Positions 18,460-27,235 of a stretch of DNA of 64,000 bases are shown here, piece after piece. The notes beneath the pieces were generated by a model. The model had not been told where the DNA came from. It worked only from the letters and a program-made list of their open reading frames with translations, and did no database searches. The DNA is from Paracoccus contaminans (GTDB lineage: Bacteria > Pseudomonadota > Alphaproteobacteria > Rhodobacterales > Rhodobacteraceae): assembly GCF_002105555.1 (NCBI RefSeq), contig NZ_CP020612.1, positions 647,001-711,000 on the forward strand, written 5' to 3'. Position 1 is the first letter of the stretch. The number at the start of each line of letters is the position of its first letter. A program made the translations under genes and the position numbers.

Positions 18460-20346
18460 ATGCCCCTTTCCCGAACCTGCTCGACCCTGCTGGCCGCCGC
18501 GCTTTGCCTGCCCGCCCTGCCCGCGGCAGCGCAGGACAGCGCCCCCATCGTCCTCGACACCGTGATCCTGACCGGCGGGTTTTCCCCCGTCGAGGCCGAT
18601 GCCTATGGCCGCGCCGCCACCGTCATCACCGGCCGGGAGCTTGAGCAGCGCGGCGCGGCCACCGTGCAGGAGGGGCTGCGGGCGCTGCCGGGCGTCTCGC
18701 TCGTCACATCGGGCGGGTCGCTGGCCGAACTGCGCATCCGGGGCGGCGAGACGCGTCACGCCATGATCCTGATCGACGGCGTGAACGCGGCGGGGGGCGA
18801 TCAGCCTTACAACCTGGGGGGCCTCGATCTGTCCGATGTCGAGCGGATCGAGCTGCTGCGCGGTCCGCAGTCGGTCTATTACGGCTCGGCCGCGGCGGCG
18901 GGGGTCGTGAACATCATCACGCGCAAGGCCGACCGGACAGGCGGCCATATCCGCACCGAGGCGGGCCACGGCGCGGCCGCAGCGCTGGGCCAGTCCCTGG
19001 TCACAGAGCGGCTGCGGCTCCAGTTCGACGGCAGCTATCGTGAGGACGATGGCTATGACGTATCATATGGCGACGGGGGCGATGATGACGGCATCCGGCG
19101 CGGGGCGCTGGCGCTGTCGGGCGAATGGAAGGCGGCGGATGGCCTGACGCTGGGCTTTTCAATCCGCCGCGCCGAGGAGCGTGCCTGGTTCGACGCAACC
19201 AGCGGCGCGCCGGACTCGGCCCGGACCTATCTGCGCGATGCGCCGTTCTGGTCCGACCGGGCCGAGCGCATCGACACCCTCTGGGCCGAGGCGAGCTCTG
19301 CCTCGGGCCGGCTGACGCAGCGCCTGGCATGGGAGGATTCGCGCGTCACGCTCAAGACGCATGATGATTATCCGGGCCGGACCGAAACCCGCCGCCGTGC
19401 CATCCGCTCGCGCACCACCCTGGGACTGGATGGCGCGGCGGCCGATGCGTCGCGCACGATCGCCCTCGCGTTCGACCGCATCGAGGATGACGCGTCGGGC
19501 AGCACCGCCTATGCCCGCACCACCCGTTCGGCAGCGGTGGAATACCGCGCGGCCCATGAAAACGGGCTGGATGTGCAGCTGGGGCTGCGCCACGACGACA
19601 ATTCGGATTTCGGCGGCAAGACGACCTGGGCGGCGGGCCTGTCCTGGCGCATCGCGGCCGGCCCGCTGCGGCTGCATGCCTCGGCCGGGACCGGCATTCT
19701 CAACCCCCAGTCCTACCAGTTGGCGGGGGGCTATGGCGCGGTCGGCAACCCCCATCTGAGGCCCGAGGAAAACCGCAGCATCGACATGGGGCTGGAATAC
19801 AGCCTGCCGGACGGGCGCGGGCTGATCGACGTGACCTGGTTTCGCGAGCGGCTGGCCGACGCGATCGTCTATTCCGGCGCCCCGCTGCCGGATGGTTCCA
19901 ACTATCGCAACCTCAGGGGAACAAGCCGGCGCCAAGGGGTCGAGATCGCCGTCCGCCATGAGCTGACCCCGGCGCTTACCCTGGGGGCGGCCTATACCTA
20001 TCTGGATGCCCGCAACCCCGATGGCACCGCCGCCGTGCGCCGGCCGCGCCATGAGCTGGGGCTGAATGCGACGATGCAGACCTTTGCAGGGCGCGGCTGG
20101 CTGTCCGCAGACCTGCGGCATGTCACCGATTCGCGCGACACCGAATGGTGGCACGGCTGGGGCAACGAAAAGGTTTCAAGGCTGCCCGCCTTCACGGTGG
20201 TCAACCTTGCCGCCAGCTATGACCTGGACGAGCGGATGCGCCTGACGGCGCGGGTCACCAACCTGTTCGACAAGCCCTATCAGGAAACCTGGGGCTATGG
20301 CACGCAAGGACGCGCCGCATGGATGGGGATCGAGCAGCGATGGTAG
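18460..20346 (+). CDS. btuB: TonB-dependent vitamin B12 receptor
   Basis: A 628-residue outer-membrane receptor that imports cobalamin with TonB energy. Signal peptide of ~24 residues (ending LPAAAQ), plug domain (~35-150) with RIRGGETRHAMILIDGVNA and VERIELLRGPQSVYYGS, then a 22-strand beta barrel ending in the aromatic residue W, as outer-membrane proteins do. The preceding cobalamin riboswitch sets the substrate assignment. The ATG at 18460 follows a GAGGGA site. Its stop codon overlaps the start of btuF. Confidence 0.93.
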   Translation: MPLSRTCSTLLAAALCLPALPAAAQDSAPIVLDTVILTGGFSPVEADAYGRAATVITGRELEQRGAATVQEGLRALPGVSLVTSGGSLAELRIRGGETRHAMILIDGVNAAGGDQPYNLGGLDLSDVERIELLRGPQSVYYGSAAAAGVVNIITRKADRTGGHIRTEAGHGAAAALGQSLVTERLRLQFDGSYREDDGYDVSYGDGGDDDGIRRGALALSGEWKAADGLTLGFSIRRAEERAWFDATSGAPDSARTYLRDAPFWSDRAERIDTLWAEASSASGRLTQRLAWEDSRVTLKTHDDYPGRTETRRRAIRSRTTLGLDGAAADASRTIALAFDRIEDDASGSTAYARTTRSAAVEYRAAHENGLDVQLGLRHDDNSDFGGKTTWAAGLSWRIAAGPLRLHASAGTGILNPQSYQLAGGYGAVGNPHLRPEENRSIDMGLEYSLPDGRGLIDVTWFRERLADAIVYSGAPLPDGSNYRNLRGTSRRQGVEIAVRHELTPALTLGAAYTYLDARNPDGTAAVRRPRHELGLNATMQTFAGRGWLSADLRHVTDSRDTEWWHGWGNEKVSRLPAFTVVNLAASYDLDERMRLTARVTNLFDKPYQETWGYGTQGRAAWMGIEQRW

Positions 20347-21254
20347 CAGGCCGCGCGGCCCGCCGGCGGCCCGCCTTGGCAAGGGTCACGGCCGCGGCGC
20401 TGGCGCTGGCCGCCCTGGCCCCGGCCGCGTTGCTGGCGGGGGGGCCGGCGCGGGTCGTTTCCATGAACCTGTGCACCGACGAGCTGGCGCTGCTGCTGGC
20501 CGCGCCGGGGCAACTGGTATCGGTCAGCGCCCTTGCGCGCGATCCGCGCCTTTCGGCGGTGGCGGACCGGGCGGCCGCCTTTCCGGTGAACCACGGCCAT
20601 GCCGAAGAGGTGTTCCTGCTGCATCCCGACCTGGTGCTTGCCGGCAGCTTCGGCGGCCCGCCGGTGGCGATGCTGCAACGGCTGGGCGTGCCGGTGATGA
20701 CGCTTGATCCGCCTCGGTCGATCGAGGATGTGCGGCAGGCCATGCTCGCCGTCGGGGCGGCGCTGGGGCGCCAGCAGGCGGCCGCCGCCATGCTGTCGGA
20801 TTTCGATGCGCGGCTGGCTCGGCTGAGCCGCCCGCCCGCCGCAAGGGCGCCCGCCCCCGATGCCCCTTCCCCTGATGCCCCTTCCCCTGATGCGCTGCCC
20901 CCTGATGGCCCGGTTGCGGCAAGCTGGGGGGCGAACGGCTATACCGCCGGGGCCGATACCCTGCCCGGCGACCTGATGCGCGCCGCCGGATTTTCACCGC
21001 TGGCCGAACGGCTGGGGATGACGGGTTCAGGCAGTATCCCGCTTGAAATGCTGGTGCTGGCGCAGCCGGCGCTGATCGTGACCGGAACCCGCTATCCCCG
21101 CGCCTCGCGCGCCGAGGAGATCGCCGTTCATCCGGTGCTTGAACGCATGCGCGCGCGCCGCCTTGCCGTTCCCGACGCGGAATGGACCTGCGCGGTTCCT
21201 CAGGTGGCCGATGCGCTGGGCCGGCTGGCCGGTGCCGCCAAGGAGGCGCGATGA
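20340..21254 (+). CDS. btuF: ABC transporter B12-binding protein
   Basis: A 304-residue periplasmic-binding protein of the cobalamin/siderophore class. It has an N-terminal export signal (basic RRR then a long Ala/Leu run), then RVVSMNLCTDELALLLA, the class signature, and a central linker helix. Between the lobes lies a low-complexity insertion, DAPSPDAPSPDALPPDG, encoded by three 15-base direct repeats at 20859-20903. Start overlaps the btuB stop by 7 bp and the stop overlaps btuC (ATGA), indicating a single operon. Confidence 0.88.
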   Translation: MVAGRAARRRPALARVTAAALALAALAPAALLAGGPARVVSMNLCTDELALLLAAPGQLVSVSALARDPRLSAVADRAAAFPVNHGHAEEVFLLHPDLVLAGSFGGPPVAMLQRLGVPVMTLDPPRSIEDVRQAMLAVGAALGRQQAAAAMLSDFDARLARLSRPPAARAPAPDAPSPDAPSPDALPPDGPVAASWGANGYTAGADTLPGDLMRAAGFSPLAERLGMTGSGSIPLEMLVLAQPALIVTGTRYPRASRAEEIAVHPVLERMRARRLAVPDAEWTCAVPQVADALGRLAGAAKEAR

Positions 21255-22234
21255 TCCGCTTTCCCTGGCTGCTGGCGATGCTGGGTGCGCTGGCCGCGGC
21301 GCTGGCGGTCGTCTCGCTGCTGGTCGGGCCAGCCGGCGCGGGCTGGGCCGAGGGTCTGGGCGCGCTCGTCTCGGGCGAAGCCGCGCTGGGGCTGGTCATG
21401 CGCGAGATCCGCGCCCCGCGCGCGGTTCTGGGCGCCATGGTCGGCATCAGCCTGGGCCTGTCGGGGGCGGCGCTGCAGGGCCTGCTGCGAAACCCCCTGG
21501 CCGAGCCGGGGATCGTCGGGGTATCCGCCTCGGCCGCGCTGGGGGCCGTGATCGCCATCCAGGCCGGCGCCTCGGCGCTGGGGATGACCGTGCCGCTTGC
21601 AGCCCTGGCCGGCGCGCTGGCGGGGGTGGCGCTGGTGCTGGCGCTTGCGGGCCGGGGCAAGGGCGGCCTGGCCCTGATCCTGGGCGGGGTTGCGGTATCG
21701 GCGCTGGCCGGCGCGCTGACGGCGCTGGTGCTGAACCTCTCGCCCAACCCCTTTGCCGCCTATGACATCATGTTCTGGACAATGGGTTCGCTGGCCGATC
21801 GCAGCTGGGCCCATGTGGCCGCCGCCGCGCCGATCATGGCGCTGGGCTGGGCGGCGCTGGCGGGCACGGGGCGCGGGCTCGACGCGCTGACCCTGGGCGA
21901 GGAAGCCGCCGCCTCGATGGGGATCGATCTGGCGCGGCTGCACCTGCGGGCCGTGCTGGGCACGGCGGCGGCCGTCGGGGCGGCCACGGCGGTCGCCGGG
22001 GCGATCGGCTTTGTCGGCCTGGTGGTGCCCCATGTCCTGCGCGGCGCGGTCGGCGCGGTGCCGTCGCGCCTGCTGCCTGCGGCAGCCCTGGGCGGGGCGG
22101 CGCTGGTGCTGGCGGCCGATGTCGCCGTGCGGCTGATCGCGCCCGAACGCGATCTCAAGCTGGGGGTGATGCTGGCGCTGGTCGGGGCGCCGGTGTTCCT
22201 GCACCTGATCTGGCGCATGCAGGCGCGGCCATGA
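21251..22234 (+). CDS. btuC: ABC transporter permease, BtuC/FecCD family
   Basis: A 327-residue inner-membrane permease of the cobalamin/iron-siderophore type, with about ten helices. Family landmarks: REIRAPRAVLGAMVGISLGL and GAALQGLLRNPLAEPGIVGV near the N-terminus, and the ATPase-contact region GEEAAASMGIDLARLHLRAV with AIGFVGLVVPHVLR towards the C-terminus. A strong AAGGAGG site (21240-21246) precedes the ATG, which overlaps the btuF stop. Confidence 0.93.
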   Translation: MIRFPWLLAMLGALAAALAVVSLLVGPAGAGWAEGLGALVSGEAALGLVMREIRAPRAVLGAMVGISLGLSGAALQGLLRNPLAEPGIVGVSASAALGAVIAIQAGASALGMTVPLAALAGALAGVALVLALAGRGKGGLALILGGVAVSALAGALTALVLNLSPNPFAAYDIMFWTMGSLADRSWAHVAAAAPIMALGWAALAGTGRGLDALTLGEEAAASMGIDLARLHLRAVLGTAAAVGAATAVAGAIGFVGLVVPHVLRGAVGAVPSRLLPAAALGGAALVLAADVAVRLIAPERDLKLGVMLALVGAPVFLHLIWRMQARP

Positions 22235-22964
22235 GCCTGTCGCTGCGCGGCCTGACCGTCCGGCAGGGCGGCGCGACCCTGATCGAGGGAATCACGCTGG
22301 ACATAGCGCCGGCCCGGCTGACCGGCCTGATCGGGGTCAACGGCGCGGGCAAGTCAACGCTGATGCGCGCGGCGCTGGGGCTGATCCCGGCCCAGGGCAC
22401 AAGCGATCTTGCCGCCCTGCCGCTGGCGCGCCGCGCCCGCCGCGCCGCCTGGCTGCCCCAGTCGCGCGAGGTCGCCTGGCCGATCCCCGTGGCCGAGCTG
22501 GTCCGCCTGGGCCGCCCTTGGGGGCCCGCCCGAGGGGCGGGCGATGCCGCCGGGGCCGAGGCGCTGGCGGCGGTCGGCGCCGCCCATCTTGCCGGGCGCA
22601 TCGCCACCGGGCTGTCGGGGGCGAGCTGGCGCGCGTGCTGATCGCCCGCCTGATCGCGCAGCAGACCCCGATCATCCTGGCGGACGAGCCGGTTGCCGGG
22701 CTGGACCCTGCCCATCAGCTTGCGGTGATGGCGCTTTTCCAGCGCCTGGCGCAGCAGGGCCGGACGGTGCTGGTGTCGATTCACGACCTGGGGCTCGCGG
22801 CGCGCCATTGCGACCGGCTGATCGTGATGGACAGAGGGCGCGTGGCCGCTGACGGCACCCCGGCCGAGGTGCTGACGCCGCCCATCCTGCGCCGCAGCTT
22901 TGGCGTCGGCGGGGCTTTCGTGGATACCGCCGCCGGTCCCGCCTTCGTCACCCTGCCCGCCTAG
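22231..22964 (+). pseudogene. btuD: BtuD-type ABC ATPase, frameshifted in the signature motif
   Basis: ATPase of the B12 importer, starting with an ATGA overlap from btuC. Walker A GVNGAGKST is intact in the first frame. That frame reads ...ATGLSG and then runs out at 22641. The remainder (GELARVLIARLIAQQ, Walker B IILADEPVAGLDP, the His switch VSIHDLGLAARH) continues in the -1 frame to 22964. Adding one G to the run at 22616-22621 restores LSGGELARV and a 244-residue ATPase of normal length. Either a recent mutation or a sequencing undercall in a G run; the rest shows no decay. Confidence 0.88.
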
Positions 22965-23593
22965 CCGAGCGTCTTGCGCGCCCGCGCCAGCAGTGCGCGC
23001 AGATCGGCGGGCGATTGTTCCCCGAACACCGCCTCGTCCCCCGCGATCAGGGTCGGCGTGCCCATCAGGCTCATATGTTCGGCCAGTTCGAAGGACGTGG
23101 CGATATGCGCCTCGACCGCCTCGGATTCCATGTCCCGCCGCAGCCGCGCTTCATCCAGCCCAAGGCTGCGGGCGATGCGCACGACGGGCGCCTCGGCCGC
23201 CCGGCCGCGCAGCGCCATTAGCGCGCTGTGCATGGGCCAGTAGCGGCCCTGCCGCATCGCGGCAAGCGCGGCCCGCGCCGCAAAGACCGACCCTTCCCCG
23301 AACACCGGCCATTCCCGGAACACCACCCGCAGCCGCCGATCAGCGCCGATCAGCTCACGCATCACCGGCGCCATCGTGCGGCAATGCGGGCAGTTGTAGT
23401 CGAAGAATTCGGTCAGCGTGATGTCCCCGGCGGGATTGCCCAGCACCGGCGCATCGGGATCGCGCTCGATCGCCCGGCGCAAGGCATCGGGCATCGGGTT
23501 CGGCCGCCGGGCCGTGGCGACCTGGGCCGCCCCAGCCGCGGGCAGCGCGACCAGCGCCACGCCTGCGGCAATCGCTTGGCGACGGGTAGGCAT
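22961..23593 (-). CDS. DsbA family thioredoxin-like protein
   Basis: A 210-residue exported disulfide oxidoreductase. It has a Tat-like or Sec signal (MPTRRQAIAAGVALVALPAAGAAQ), the active site FDYNCPHCRTMAP (CPHC) and the cis-Pro loop MGTPTLIAGDEAVFG. An inserted helical domain lies between them. It resembles the BdbD/ScsC-like DsbA group. The gene converges on btuD and the two stop codons share the four bases CTAG. Confidence 0.92.
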   Translation of the reverse strand: MPTRRQAIAAGVALVALPAAGAAQVATARRPNPMPDALRRAIERDPDAPVLGNPAGDITLTEFFDYNCPHCRTMAPVMRELIGADRRLRVVFREWPVFGEGSVFAARAALAAMRQGRYWPMHSALMALRGRAAEAPVVRIARSLGLDEARLRRDMESEAVEAHIATSFELAEHMSLMGTPTLIAGDEAVFGEQSPADLRALLARARKTLG

Positions 23594-23945
23594 GGGCAGT
23601 CCTTTCGCTTGGTTGCCGCGAGCTTAGCGGTGGTGGGAAGGGGGCTGAAATCACGATGGGGTCATCGGGCGGAAGGCTGTCTGCGGAGCGTGCGGGTGAT
23701 CCCATCGGGGCCAGCACACATGCGATGCCGGCGCTGACGGGCGAGACGGCGCTGATCCATGCCGTCTGCCCCTGGATGATCCACAGGACGCTGAGCGAGG
23801 GGGAACTGGCGCGGGGTTTCGCGACAGTCGAGGCGCTGCGCGCGCGCGAGGGGCTGCGGCGGTTCTGGGACTGGGCGGGGCAGCGGCCGCCGGGGTGGCG
23901 GGGTGGCGGGGTGGCGGGGAGGGTTGCGGTGAGGGGCGTACGCAG
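23594..23945. other. Gene-poor stretch beside the AT-rich island
   Basis: No convincing gene. One plus-strand frame is open from 23656 to 23949 (97 codons), with a middle section (ALIHAVCPWMIHRTLSEG) that reads like protein, but its end runs through a GGGGTGGC tandem repeat (about 23889-23919). It could be a gene fragment cut by the island junction at about 23946. Confidence 0.4.
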
Positions 23946-24929
23946 CTAGACCATTAGCATCGGCAAAAGTTTTGTATCTTTTCCAACTTTATTGAGAGCT
24001 TCGAAGATACTTTTGGAGAACTCTGCGGAATTGGATCGCATCTTATAATAAAAAAGATCTTTAGCAAAGGCGCTCTGAAGGTCTTCGTTTGATCTATTCG
24101 TCTCTGCAAGAAAATCGTTATATATCTTCAACGCCGCTTCAACCTCCTTAAAGCTTATAAGTTCCGCAAGGCGGTCGATTGGCGTGAGGCCAAAGACCCT
24201 CAGAGCATCGACGTGTGTCACTGTTCCATTTAAACGCTCGACATTTAAAAAAACTAGAAGGGCGGAAAATATAGTCATTATCCTGCTGAATCGCAGCTTA
24301 ATATTTTTTGTCCGCCGGTGCCCTTTTTCAGCTTCTGGTTTACTATTTGCGCGCGCCTCATAATTCACACAAAACGTCCGCCAAAGCCGCAAGGCGTCGT
24401 TTGCAAAGAAGGCCGGAACAAAGCTATCGCCGTGCTTGTCGAAATCTCGCCAGTAGGCATTGACAACATCAGCCTGCATTGTTTTATGAAAATTTGAGCC
24501 TACGATCGGCCTGCTCTCCAATAACAACAGCAGCCTTGCTGTAAACGTGTTTTCGGCATCATCATGATTGCTGCCGGTAGCTTCAATCAATTGTGTTGGC
24601 GTAAATCGTTCCAAATACCTCCCGTCGCTATCAAATTCTGGCAGCTCAAGAGCTTTTAGGGCTTCGATAAGTTCCGCTTTTATCCGAATGGTGGTTAGAT
24701 TACTTATGTGGTGCTGATCGCCCTCTTGCTTGCACCCAATGAATGCATCCACATCACTGTGTGGAGAAGCTTCTAGCCTACCAAGAGATCCCGTCGCATA
24801 AATGCAGCCTACGTTCTGCGTCCAGCCAGCAGACTTTGTGAGGCTTTTTGAAAGTTCATTAATCAATTTTTCGGAGTAATCACGCCTTTGTCCTATCTCA
24901 TGCACGGTCCGGTCTCCATTCAAAGACAT
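23946..24929 (-). CDS. Pol-beta-type nucleotidyltransferase domain protein
   Basis: A 327-residue protein, not recognised beyond its N-terminal fold. Residues ~40-65 hold the nucleotidyltransferase signature: GS at 47-48 in CIYATGSLGRLEASP, then DVD with Asp 59 and Asp 61 as likely metal ligands, the arrangement seen in GlnD-like and other Pol-beta enzymes. The remaining ~260 residues are helical, with SRIMTIFSALLVFLNV and no known motif. AT-rich codon use is unlike both flanks. The first 32 bases overlap the exonuclease gene. Possible roles: RNA tailing, nucleotide second messenger synthesis, protein nucleotidylation. Confidence 0.8.
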   Translation of the reverse strand: MSLNGDRTVHEIGQRRDYSEKLINELSKSLTKSAGWTQNVGCIYATGSLGRLEASPHSDVDAFIGCKQEGDQHHISNLTTIRIKAELIEALKALELPEFDSDGRYLERFTPTQLIEATGSNHDDAENTFTARLLLLLESRPIVGSNFHKTMQADVVNAYWRDFDKHGDSFVPAFFANDALRLWRTFCVNYEARANSKPEAEKGHRRTKNIKLRFSRIMTIFSALLVFLNVERLNGTVTHVDALRVFGLTPIDRLAELISFKEVEAALKIYNDFLAETNRSNEDLQSAFAKDLFYYKMRSNSAEFSKSIFEALNKVGKDTKLLPMLMV

Positions 24930-25491
24930 TAGCAAATATTTCGGCCTGCTCGATCGCATCATCGACGGCATTATGAGTATGAGGTTTTTTCGACTGGAGG
25001 CGAGGTGGCATTTTCGACCTCCCCGACAACGAAACTTGGCTCCCACCCTTGGCGGCGAAGGCAGTCTTAATGTCGTAACAGTTGGAGTACCCGAAAGGCG
25101 ACCCTTTTGCGGAAAAGACACTAAAATACCAGTAAAGCCACGTCCAATCGAATGCGACTGGATATGCTACCAGTATTGGCGTCCCTCCTAGTGATGTTCT
25201 CATCACCCAATCATAGGCTGCATTCATGGCGTCAGGGGGGGAGGTTCCCGTTAGAATAAGCCGGCTGCGGTCCAGGCCATTGACAGCCAAGGCTTCTGGC
25301 TGAAAATTGGTGCTAATCGGCGCCAATTCGGCATAGAAATATTCGTCGTAAGAATGGGGCCTCGTAAATCGTTGTCCATCGAACGTTCCCGCAAGCACCA
25401 TCGAAAATGAGAGCATTGAATATGGCCCTGGCACGCTCCCATCCGTTTCGACATCAGCCGAAAAGTACACGTCCTTTATTAACCTGTCCAT
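24898..25491 (-). CDS. DEDDh 3'-5' exonuclease
   Basis: About 197 residues with the RNase T / DNA polymerase epsilon fold. Exo I is FSADVETDG (Asp and Glu two apart near residue 15), Exo II is around FDWTWLYWYF, and Exo III is HTHNAVDDAIEQAEIF with the HxxxxD of the DEDDh class. It is a complete stand-alone exonuclease with no helicase or polymerase. The start is unsure: ATG 25491, ATG 25500 and GTG 25506 are all in frame without a strong ribosome site. It shares the AT-rich composition of the downstream nucleotidyltransferase and overlaps it by 32 bp. Confidence 0.82.
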   Translation of the reverse strand: MDRLIKDVYFSADVETDGSVPGPYSMLSFSMVLAGTFDGQRFTRPHSYDEYFYAELAPISTNFQPEALAVNGLDRSRLILTGTSPPDAMNAAYDWVMRTSLGGTPILVAYPVAFDWTWLYWYFSVFSAKGSPFGYSNCYDIKTAFAAKGGSQVSLSGRSKMPPRLQSKKPHTHNAVDDAIEQAEIFANVFEWRPDRA

Positions 25492-25517
25492 TCCATGCAT
25501 GTCCACGTCGCAAGGCT

Positions 25518-27173
25518 TTACCGCGTAAACTTCTTATACTTCACGCGCTTCGGCTCGATGCTGTCCGGCCCCAGCCTGCGCACCTTGTCCGCCTCATAAG
25601 CCTCGAAGTTCCCCTCGAACCACTCGACATGCGCATCCCCTTCAAAGGCAAGGATATGCGTGCAGAGCCTGTCAAGGAAGAACCGGTCGTGCGAGATGAT
25701 GACGGCGCAGCCGGCGAAGTCCTCCAGCGCGGCTTCCAGCGCCTGCAGCGTCTCCACGTCCAGATCGTTCGTCGGTTCGTCCAGCAGCAGAACGTTGCCA
25801 CCGGATTTCAGCAGTTTCGCCATATGGACGCGGTTGCGCTCGCCGCCTGACAGCAGGCCGACCTTTTTCTGCTGGTCGGTGCCCTTGAAGTTGAAGGCGC
25901 CGCAATAGGCGCGGCTGGCGATGGTGGCGTCGCCCAGCGCGATGATCTCGGCCCCGCCGGAGATTTCCTCCCACACGGTCGCCTCGGGGTTCAGGGCGTC
26001 GCGGGACTGGTCGACATAGGAAAGCTGCACGGTATCGCCGATCACGATCTCGCCCGCATCGGGCTGTTCGTTGCCGGTGATCATGCGGAACAGGGTCGAT
26101 TTGCCGGCGCCGTTGGGGCCGATCACGCCGACGATGGCGCCGGGCGGGATCGAGAAGGTCAGATCCTCGATCAGCAGCTTGTCGCCCATCGCCTTCCGAA
26201 GGCCTGTCACCTCGATCACCTTGCCGCCCAGACGCTCGCCATTCGGGATGACGATCTGGGCGTTGGCGATCTTTTCGCGCTCGGTCTTGGAGGCCATCTC
26301 GTTATAGGCGTTGATCCGGGCCTTCTGTTTCGCCTGGCGGGCCTTGGCGCCGGCGCGAATCCAGTTCAGTTCGCGCTCCATCGACTTCTGCTTGGCCTTG
26401 TCCTCGCGCGCTTCCTGCTCCAGCCGCTTGGCCTTCTGTTCCAGCCAGTTGGAATAATTGCCCTCGTAGGGGACGCCCCGGCCGCGGTCGAGTTCCAGAA
26501 TCCAGCTGGTGATGTCATCGAGGAAGTAACGGTCGTGGGTTACCGTCAGGATGGTGCCGGGATATTCGATCAGGTGCTTTTGCAGCCAGGCGATGGTTTC
26601 GGCGTCGAGGTGGTTGGTCGGCTCGTCCAGCAGCAGCATGTCGGGCTTTTCAAGCAGCAGCTTGCACAGGGCGACGCGGCGGCGTTCGCCCCCCGACAGG
26701 GTCTCGACATCGGCGTCATCGGGCGGGCAGCGCAGCGCCTCCATGGCGATATCGACCTGGCTGTCGAGATCCCACAGGTTCTGGGCGTCGATCTCGTCCT
26801 GCAGGGCGGCCATCTCCTCGGCCGTCTCGTCCGAGTAGTTCATGGCCAGCTCGTTATAGCGGTCGAGCTTGGCCTGCTTGGCCTTGACGCCTTCCATGAC
26901 GTTGCCGCGCACGTTGAGCGCGGGGTCCAGCTGCGGCTCCTGCGGCAGATAGCCGACGGTCGCGCCCTTGGCGGCCCAGGCCTCGCCCTGAAAATCCTTG
27001 TCGATGCCGGCCATGATGCGCAGCAGGGTCGATTTGCCGGCGCCGTTGACGCCGACAACGCCGATCTTGACCCCCGGCAGGAAGTTCAGGTTGATGTTCT
27101 CGAAGGTCTTCTTGGCGGTGCCATAGCCCTTGGACACTTCGCTCATGTGATAGACGTATTGATACGAGGCCAT
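25518..27173 (-). CDS. ettA: Energy-dependent translational throttle protein EttA (ABC-F)
   Basis: A 551-residue ribosome-associated ABC-F ATPase that gates the first elongation steps according to ATP/ADP. Two ATPase domains: GVVGVNGAGKSTLLRIMAG with LSGGERRRVALCK, and GVIGPNGAGKSTLFRM with LLSGGERNRVHMAK. The Arg/Lys-rich arm and linker lie between them (~240-310, KAKQKSMERELNWIR). The length matches E. coli EttA (about 555). GC-rich codon use resumes here, so the island boundary lies in the 20 bp before its stop. Confidence 0.96.
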   Translation of the reverse strand: MASYQYVYHMSEVSKGYGTAKKTFENINLNFLPGVKIGVVGVNGAGKSTLLRIMAGIDKDFQGEAWAAKGATVGYLPQEPQLDPALNVRGNVMEGVKAKQAKLDRYNELAMNYSDETAEEMAALQDEIDAQNLWDLDSQVDIAMEALRCPPDDADVETLSGGERRRVALCKLLLEKPDMLLLDEPTNHLDAETIAWLQKHLIEYPGTILTVTHDRYFLDDITSWILELDRGRGVPYEGNYSNWLEQKAKRLEQEAREDKAKQKSMERELNWIRAGAKARQAKQKARINAYNEMASKTEREKIANAQIVIPNGERLGGKVIEVTGLRKAMGDKLLIEDLTFSIPPGAIVGVIGPNGAGKSTLFRMITGNEQPDAGEIVIGDTVQLSYVDQSRDALNPEATVWEEISGGAEIIALGDATIASRAYCGAFNFKGTDQQKKVGLLSGGERNRVHMAKLLKSGGNVLLLDEPTNDLDVETLQALEAALEDFAGCAVIISHDRFFLDRLCTHILAFEGDAHVEWFEGNFEAYEADKVRRLGPDSIEPKRVKYKKFTR

Positions 27174-27235
27174 GGTCCGCTCCTGTCTGGTTGGCGGTTA
27201 TCTAGGCGATCGGGCAGGCAAGGTGAAGCGCGCCC

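Noticed and set aside
23656..23949. 97-codon frame at the island edge
   Set aside because: Part is protein-like but the end is a GGGGTGGC tandem repeat and no family is recognised; kept only as a note in the intergenic entry.
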